Assembly (NCBI GenBank): GCA_007134175.1
Contig: SLLF01000320.1
Span: 1-5,913, forward strand
Direction of reading: 5' to 3'
Source of the DNA: Kiritimatiellia bacterium
GTDB lineage: Bacteria > Verrucomicrobiota > Kiritimatiellia > SLAD01
DNA length: 5,913 nucleotides
Made by a program: the position numbers and the translations under genes. The notes below the pieces were generated by a model. The model worked only from the letters and a program-made list of their open reading frames with translations. It was not told the DNA's origin and searched no databases. Positions 1 through 5,913 of this stretch are shown here, piece after piece; the first letter of the stretch is position 1; every line of letters starts with the position of its first letter.

Positions 1-1
1 C

Positions 2-2428
<2,427 letters not shown>

Positions 2429-2436
2429 AGCAGGAA

Positions 2437-2766
2437 TTAGAGGTGTGGTTCGACCTTCGCCTGCAATGCCGATTTGCTCATGGCGCCAACCATTTGCTCG
2501 GCTACCTGGCCCTCTTTCATGACCAGTAGCGTAGGAATAGAACGCACACTAAATTGACTGGCCAGCGAAGGGTGTTCATCGACATTGACTTTGGCAATGA
2601 GCGCTTTGTCTGCCCACTCCTCAGCCAACTGGTCGAGGACCGGTGCTATCGCTTTGCAGGGACCACACCATTCTGCCCAAAAATCAACCAAGACCGGCTG
2701 GCTGGCTTGCAGGACTTCGGTCTCCCAGTTCGAATCGGTTACGGTTATGATCTTGTCACTAGCCAT
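2437..2766 (-). CDS. trxA: Thioredoxin
   Basis: A 109-residue cytoplasmic thioredoxin that reduces protein disulfides and is itself recharged by thioredoxin reductase, which is not in this window. The active site WCGPC is at residues 33-37 (Cys34, Cys37), preceded by the buried Asp28 in VDFWA and completed by the cis-proline Pro78 in SIPT. Lys59 and Gly94 match the conserved Lys57 and Gly92 of E. coli TrxA. The length is that of a single-domain thioredoxin, with no signal peptide or extension. GGAAGGAG on the minus strand (2776-2783), about 9 nt before the ATG, supports the start. Its stop is 8 bp from the stop of convergent katG, so the mRNA ends must overlap. The tail-anchored gene lies 101 bp upstream on the same strand with no obvious terminator between them, and I see no clear promoter in the gap, so read-through is possible. 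Confidence 0.97.
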   Translation of the reverse strand: MASDKIITVTDSNWETEVLQASQPVLVDFWAEWCGPCKAIAPVLDQLAEEWADKALIAKVNVDEHPSLASQFSVRSIPTLLVMKEGQVAEQMVGAMSKSALQAKVEPHL

Positions 2767-2867
2767 ATTGCTGAACTCCTTCCGCTCTTTTCAATAGTTT
2801 AGGTCGCTGTAATTTTCCGCGGCCTATTGTGGTGTCTGACGCGTGGTCGTTTCCTTACACGCCGGTT

Positions 2868-4172
2868 CTACGAAATGAACGGGACGCCGGGATACAGGGT
2901 GGCGGCCAGCACATAGACCAATAACAGGCTTACCAGTACGGCGATCAAGGCCACGGCGGCGAATGCGGGATGGACCTCATCGCCTACTTGGTCAATCTTG
3001 ATGTCAGGCTTCCGGCCCGGCTTGGCCGCCTCCGCCGGCGCTCCGCCTGGAGTCGTGCGCGCGATATTTAACTTGCGCGGTCCTCCTCCGCTTGCATCAG
3101 GCCGCTTAATTCGAATCGTTTTACGCTGCGTAGGTGGTGCCGCAGCCACATCCTTGGGTAGATCGATGCGGGCGGTCTCGCTCTTGTCCACCGTCGCCAA
3201 TGTATCCGCCTCCTCTTCCGATGCCTCATCGGCCGGTGGGCGCTGCAGTTTGACGGTGGCGACGCCCTCGTCTCCATCAGGCTCCGCGGCAGGGGGTTCC
3301 CCTTGTTCCTCCGAGAGTGCGATGGTTTGCTTTTTCAGTAGATCGCGCTGCTCTTCTGCTGAAATCGCTTCGTGCAAATCGATCTTGGCAGAGGAAGCCT
3401 TCTTTTCCTCATCCGCCGCAGCGGCACCCGCCTGCTTGGCCTGCTCAATGCGCGATGTGGCTTTCTTCTGCTGGTCATCAAGGACCACGCGCTGCGTGGC
3501 ATTGAGCGCAGCCTTGTACAAATCTTCCAGCGACTCTTCGTTCAGATCGTCGATCTTAACCGTTTGCTGCTTCAGCCGCTGCGCCAAGGTTCGGGGCGGC
3601 GGTGTGGTCGTATCAGCTGCGGCGGACTCCTGCTCTTTCTTTTCCGCTTCCTTGTCCTGGTTGCCCTCTTCTTCTTTGGCGGCCCCGCCCAGCTTGATCA
3701 CCGGTTTCTCTTCTTTGGCCGGTTCAGCGGCAGGCTTCTCCTCCGGGGGCGGCGGTGTGGTCGTATCAGCTGCGGCGGACTCCTGCTCTTTCTTTTCCGC
3801 TGCAGGCTTTTCCACTTCCTCGTCCTGGTTGCCCGCTTCTTCGGTGGTGGTACCGCCCAGTTTGATCAACGGCTTCTCTTCCTTGGCTGGTTCTTCGGCC
3901 GCTTGTTGCGGCTGAGGTTCGTCGGGCTGTTTCTCCTGTCGAGGAGCGTCGGATTCCGCGCTGCTCGTCGTTCCCGGCCGGGATAGCTCTTTCGGCAACT
4001 TCAATTTCAGCTTGGGTGGCGTGGTGCCGCTCTCCGCGCTTCCTATCCGGGACACCTTCTCGCTCGCAGGTGGCGCCGCGGGCGTATCCGACGAGTCTGT
4101 CTGGTCCAATTCCAGCGCCAATTTTATTTTGGGGGGTTCTTTCGAATCTGCGGGCCGATCACCATTTGTCAT
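2868..4172 (-). CDS. Tail-anchored acidic, proline-rich repeat protein of unknown function
   Basis: I do not recognise this 434-residue protein. Residues 1-400 are mostly Ala, Glu, Lys, Pro, Thr and Asp, and so probably disordered, with a likely helical, charged stretch at about 194-300. Twelve short alternating hydrophobic/basic motifs punctuate it, for example PPKIKLALEL (13), PPKLKLKL (52), KPLIKLGG (100), QTVKIDDL (203), ATVKLQRP (305), KTIRIKRP (351) and PDIKIDQV (389). A tandem duplication covers about residues 95-193. One hydrophobic segment, about 403-426, is followed by only eight residues (YPGVPFIS): a C-terminal anchor leaving the bulk in the cytoplasm, since there is no signal peptide. 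AGGAG at 4180-4184, 7 nt before the ATG at 4170-4172, selects this start over an in-frame ATG six codons upstream that has no RBS. It precedes trxA by 101 bp. A scaffold or docking role is inference only. Confidence 0.85.
   Translation of the reverse strand: MTNGDRPADSKEPPKIKLALELDQTDSSDTPAAPPASEKVSRIGSAESGTTPPKLKLKLPKELSRPGTTSSAESDAPRQEKQPDEPQPQQAAEEPAKEEKPLIKLGGTTTEEAGNQDEEVEKPAAEKKEQESAAADTTTPPPPEEKPAAEPAKEEKPVIKLGGAAKEEEGNQDKEAEKKEQESAAADTTTPPPRTLAQRLKQQTVKIDDLNEESLEDLYKAALNATQRVVLDDQQKKATSRIEQAKQAGAAAADEEKKASSAKIDLHEAISAEEQRDLLKKQTIALSEEQGEPPAAEPDGDEGVATVKLQRPPADEASEEEADTLATVDKSETARIDLPKDVAAAPPTQRKTIRIKRPDASGGGPRKLNIARTTPGGAPAEAAKPGRKPDIKIDQVGDEVHPAFAAVALIAVLVSLLLVYVLAATLYPGVPFIS
3593..3900 (-). 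repeat. Tandem duplication of about 153 bp inside the tail-anchored gene
   Basis: Bases 3593-3648 are repeated exactly at 3746-3801, a 56-bp perfect direct repeat offset by 153 bp (51 codons, so in frame). Similarity continues beyond the second copy, to about 3900, after a 15-bp insertion relative to the first copy (encoding an EKPAA-like block). In the protein this gives two copies each of EKKEQESAAADTTTPPP (126-142 and 177-193) and PAKEEKP[LV]IKLGG (95-107 and 151-163). Identity at silent positions across 56 bp points to a recent duplication or gene conversion. Confidence 0.9.
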
Positions 4173-4179
4173 AGTACGT

Positions 4180-4184
4180 CTCCT
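4180..4184 (-). promoter_or_regulatory. RBS of the tail-anchored gene
   Basis: On the minus strand AGGAG (within GAGAGGAG) stands 7 nt before the ATG at 4170-4172. The earlier in-frame ATG at 4188-4190 overlaps this purine run and has no site of its own, so the shorter protein is preferred. Confidence 0.75.
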
Positions 4185-4200
4185 CTCCATCTACCGGTTC

Positions 4201-4229
4201 ACCATAATATCTAGGTCGGTAGGGGTCAA
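4201..4229 (-). promoter_or_regulatory. Possible promoter of the tail-anchored gene
   Basis: On the minus strand TTGACC (4224-4229) stands 17 bp before TATGGT (4201-4206). These match five and four of six consensus bases. Transcription would begin near 4194, giving a leader of about 20 nt that includes the RBS at 4180-4184. An overlapping TATTAT (4204-4209) is a better -10 by sequence but would be only 14 bp from the -35. The promoter abuts the direct repeat that starts at 4230. Confidence 0.38.
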
Positions 4230-4390
4230 GCCAGTCTTGCAGCCATTCTCATTATGCGTCCACGCCCTAATGGGCGCGGCTACTGTTCTTCGAAATGGGT
4301 CAGATTCGCTCGTAGCCGCCGCCGTTAGGTGGTGGATGTTGCAACCCGTAGGTTCTGACACGGCCATAATGAGAATCGCTGCCAGTCTTG
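4230..4390. mobile_element. Candidate MITE-like element with inverted ends and a 10-bp flanking direct repeat
   Basis: GCCAGTCTTG occurs at 4230-4239 and again at 4381-4390. Just inside are inverted arms: 4239-4256 pairs with 4365-4382 at 17 of 18 positions, including the uninterrupted 12-mer ATTCTCATTATG (4245-4256) against CATAATGAGAAT (4365-4376). This is the layout of a small non-autonomous transposon (about 141 bp, 4240-4380) with a target-site duplication, although the inverted arms and the direct repeat overlap by a base or two. A second hairpin lies inside. No transposase is encoded; the only long reading frame (minus, 4191-4403) resembles nothing I know. A large structured regulatory region is the alternative. 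Confidence 0.4.
4266..4329. repeat. Inner hairpin, 17 pairs with two bulged bases
   Basis: Bases 4266-4283 and 4312-4329 fold together. Eight pairs join GCGGCTAC (4276-4283) to GTAGCCGC (4312-4319), three join GGC (4273-4275) to GCC (4321-4323), and six join CCTAAT to GTTAGG with one T-G pair. G4272 and C4320 bulge out, and the loop is 28 nt. The right edge GTTAGGT fits the integron attC core GTTRRRY, but the left edge CCCTAAT deviates from RYYYAAC at two positions. Whether it works as folded single-stranded DNA, as RNA, or not at all cannot be told from sequence. Confidence 0.55.
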
Positions 4391-4434
4391 GGGGTTCTAT
4401 CATTTTGCGGAACGTTCAGCAAGGGGTGTTTTTG

Positions 4435-4464
4435 TTGGCATCTTTGTTCGCATGACCGTAGGCT
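4435..4464 (+). promoter_or_regulatory. Possible promoter of the DUF401 gene
   Basis: TTGGCA (4435-4440) is followed after 18 bp by TAGGCT (4459-4464). The -35 matches five of six bases; the -10 is weak but resembles the TAGGTT proposed for katG. Transcription would begin near 4471, about 30 nt before the start codon. It lies outside the inverted-repeat element. Confidence 0.3.
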
Positions 4465-4492
4465 GTGGTCGCGTTCCGTTGTTCGGTTCTAG

Positions 4493-4498
4493 AAAGGA
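4493..4498 (+). promoter_or_regulatory. RBS of the DUF401 gene
   Basis: AAAGGA ends four bases before the ATG at 4503, the same short spacing as at katG. It supports this start over an in-frame ATG at 4452, whose 17 extra residues are polar, lack an RBS and would precede the first membrane helix without purpose. Confidence 0.65.
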
Positions 4499-4502
4499 AA
4501 CC

Positions 4503-5798
4503 ATGGATATTGCTCCGCTCTACAAGATATTGTTGGTCTTTTTTGCCATGCTGGTGTTAATCCGCCTGAAGTGTCCCATGGGGTTGGCCATGGTGGTGGG
4601 TGGCCTGGTGCTGGCGCGTTGGGCCGGACGCAGCTGGGGCGTGGCCTGGAGTGATCTGCAGGTTTCACTCCTGGATCCTGAATTGTGGCTGTTGGTCATT
4701 ATAATGGCACTGATCTTTGAGTACGGTCGCTATCTTTCCGAGGATCGCAACGCGCAGCTTATACTGCGGCTCGCGTCCGCGTGGGGCGGCCGCCACAGCC
4801 GGGCCGTAAGCTTGATGGCGTTGCCCGCCGTCATCGGCTTGATTCCTATGCCCGGCGGAGCCCTCTTTTCCGCGCCCCTAGTGGGGCAATTGACCCGCGA
4901 TCCGTCGTTGTCGCCGGCCTGGAAGAGCGCAGTAAACTACTGGTTCCGTCATATTTGGGAGTATTGGTGGCCGGTCTATCCGGTCGTGATCGTAACCTTG
5001 TCGATATTCCCGCTGCCGCTGGGCCTTTTTATCGTGCTGCAGGTGCCGCTTAGCCTGGCGGCGGTTTTGAGTGGTTATTTTTTCCTGGTCCGGCCTCAAA
5101 TCAACCGCCTATCCCTGGCTGAGCCAATCGACGAACCGGTGGCGAACGCCAAAGGGGCACGGGTCTTCTGGCCGTTATGGCTGGTCATCGCGGCCACGCT
5201 GCTGTTACCGCCGGTCCTTGGCGGGGTAATGGACGTCTCGCTGTCTGTGCGCAGGTTACTGGCTATGAGCCTCGGTCTGGGTGTGGGCCTGTTCGGTATC
5301 CTGCGGGATTCCGGGCCGCATGCCGGACGCAAATTTCTACGGCAATTGCGGGATCCAAAGGCGTTTAGCTTGATCGGGACGGTCGCGGGCGTAATGGTCT
5401 TCAAGACCATGCTTGAACGTTCCTCCCTATTGCCCGCCGCCGGCGAGCAGCTCATCGCTTCCGGTATCCCGCTGATATGGGTGGTAGCCTTGTTGCCGTT
5501 CATCGCGGGCTTGGTAACCGGCATTGCGATCGGTTTTGCCGGTATCGCCTTTCCGCTGTTAGCTGGTTTGGCGGCCTCCACGGCTACGGGATTGGCCCCG
5601 ATTTCCACTATGGTACTGGGTTTTGCCTGTGGCTATGCGGGTATGATGTGTTCGCCCATCCATCTCTGCCTCGTGCTCACGCGCGGCTATTTCGGGAGCT
5701 CGTTAGCCGCTCTTTATCGTTATATTGTGCCTTGTGTCCTTCTCCCCGTGGCGACAGCCGTTGTCATGTACTGGGGACTGACCCGGTTTGGGTGGTGA
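4503..5798 (+). CDS. DUF401 family polytopic membrane protein, putative transporter
   Basis: A 431-residue integral inner-membrane protein with roughly 10-12 hydrophobic helices (for example about 5-22, 60-77, 104-127, 155-175, 177-197, 221-241, 252-268, 321-342, 345-362, 405-426). I assign it to DUF401 (PF04165) from the remembered motifs PMPGGALFSAPLV (115-127) and NYWFRHIWEYWWPVYP (145-160). The second half has GFAGIAFPLL (344-353) and GYAGMMCSPIHLCLVLTRGYF (377-397). The Gly/Pro-rich breaks within hydrophobic stretches in both halves suggest re-entrant loops, as in ion-transporter-superfamily carriers such as ArsB or CitMHS; this is inference. The substrate is unknown, and the mixed Trp/Arg/His of residues 145-160 gives no clear clue. 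The gene is divergent from the tail-anchored gene and alone in its direction; a hairpin follows 41 bp after the stop. The length is normal for the family and the frame is intact. Confidence 0.85.
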   Translation: MDIAPLYKILLVFFAMLVLIRLKCPMGLAMVVGGLVLARWAGRSWGVAWSDLQVSLLDPELWLLVIIMALIFEYGRYLSEDRNAQLILRLASAWGGRHSRAVSLMALPAVIGLIPMPGGALFSAPLVGQLTRDPSLSPAWKSAVNYWFRHIWEYWWPVYPVVIVTLSIFPLPLGLFIVLQVPLSLAAVLSGYFFLVRPQINRLSLAEPIDEPVANAKGARVFWPLWLVIAATLLLPPVLGGVMDVSLSVRRLLAMSLGLGVGLFGILRDSGPHAGRKFLRQLRDPKAFSLIGTVAGVMVFKTMLERSSLLPAAGEQLIASGIPLIWVVALLPFIAGLVTGIAIGFAGIAFPLLAGLAASTATGLAPISTMVLGFACGYAGMMCSPIHLCLVLTRGYFGSSLAALYRYIVPCVLLPVATAVVMYWGLTRFGW

Positions 5799-5839
5799 TG
5801 ATCGCCACCCTTAACGCAGATTTCATCCGCGGCCCATGT

Positions 5840-5868
5840 GGTAGCCGCCCACGTTGGGGGCGGCTGCC
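5840..5868 (+). terminator. GC-rich hairpin after the DUF401 gene
   Basis: GGTAGCCGCCC (5840-5850) pairs with GGGCGGCTGCC (5858-5868): an 11-bp stem with one T-G pair and a 7-nt loop, 41 bp past the stop codon. No T-run follows, so it is at best a non-canonical terminator or a 3'-end protecting structure. The 3' arm overlaps a 12-bp palindrome, GCCGGGCCCGGC (5866-5877). No gene is recognisable from here to the end of the window. Confidence 0.45.
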
Positions 5869-5913
5869 GGGCCCGGCGTGCCCGTCTACAATCATGCATG
5901 CGCTTTTGTATCA

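Noticed and set aside
2441..2462. Imperfect stem as a katG terminator
   Set aside because: Eight interrupted pairs including a wobble, no T-run, and position inside trxA coding sequence; too weak to list as a feature.
2998..3915. 305-codon open frame opposite the tail-anchored gene
   Set aside because: Its Ser/Ala/Phe-rich, low-complexity translation is what the antisense of Ala/Glu/Lys-rich codons yields; the minus strand has the RBS and the coherent membrane anchor.
3372..3986. 204-codon plus-strand frame rich in Leu, Phe, Arg and Gly
   Set aside because: It is another shadow of the repetitive minus-strand gene; its apparent repeats are the same 56-bp DNA repeat read in a different frame.
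4191..4403. 70-codon minus-strand frame across the inverted-repeat element
   Set aside because: No RBS is visible, the product resembles nothing I know, and the DNA is dominated by inverted repeats that explain it better than coding.
5799..5913. Possible start of another gene at the window's right end
   Set aside because: Only 115 bases remain, mostly hairpin-forming, and no start with an RBS is visible.

Overview
The window carries four genes of a mesophilic-looking bacterium with moderately high GC and strong Shine-Dalgarno sites: a catalase-peroxidase, a thioredoxin, an unrecognised tail-anchored acidic/proline-rich protein, and a DUF401-type polytopic membrane protein. The taxon cannot be fixed from this sequence. 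The unrecognised protein, with repeated short strand-like motifs of the type T-[IV]-[KR]-[IL], recalls hypothetical proteins I associate with the Verrucomicrobiota/Kiritimatiellota/Lentisphaerota group. That is a weak recollection, not evidence.

Layout. Bases 1-226 hold no gene; they carry a possible katG promoter with a perfect 14-bp palindrome between its -35 and -10 boxes, then a leader hairpin just before the ribosome binding site. katG (227-2428, +) has every catalytic residue expected of the family. It converges on trxA (2437-2766, -), with only 8 bp between the stop codons. Upstream of trxA on the same strand, 101 bp away, lies the tail-anchored gene (2868-4172, -); the two may be one transcription unit. 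The divergent gap 4173-4502 (330 bp) has no convincing gene. It holds the promoter and RBS of the tail-anchored gene, a 141-bp element with inverted-repeat ends bracketed by a perfect 10-bp direct repeat and containing a strong inner hairpin, and then a possible promoter and the RBS of the DUF401 gene (4503-5798, +). Bases 5799-5913 contain a GC-rich hairpin that may end DUF401 transcription, and no gene.

Function. KatG (H2O2 removal) and thioredoxin (protein disulfide reduction) form a cytoplasmic oxidative-stress/redox pair, but they face each other and are not one operon. The tail-anchored protein is predicted to be a largely disordered cytoplasmic polypeptide held to the membrane by its last 30 or so residues; its dozen short hydrophobic motifs suggest a multivalent binding scaffold (inference). 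The DUF401 protein looks like a secondary transporter of unknown substrate. The least explained parts are the tail-anchored protein and the inverted-repeat element beside its promoter.
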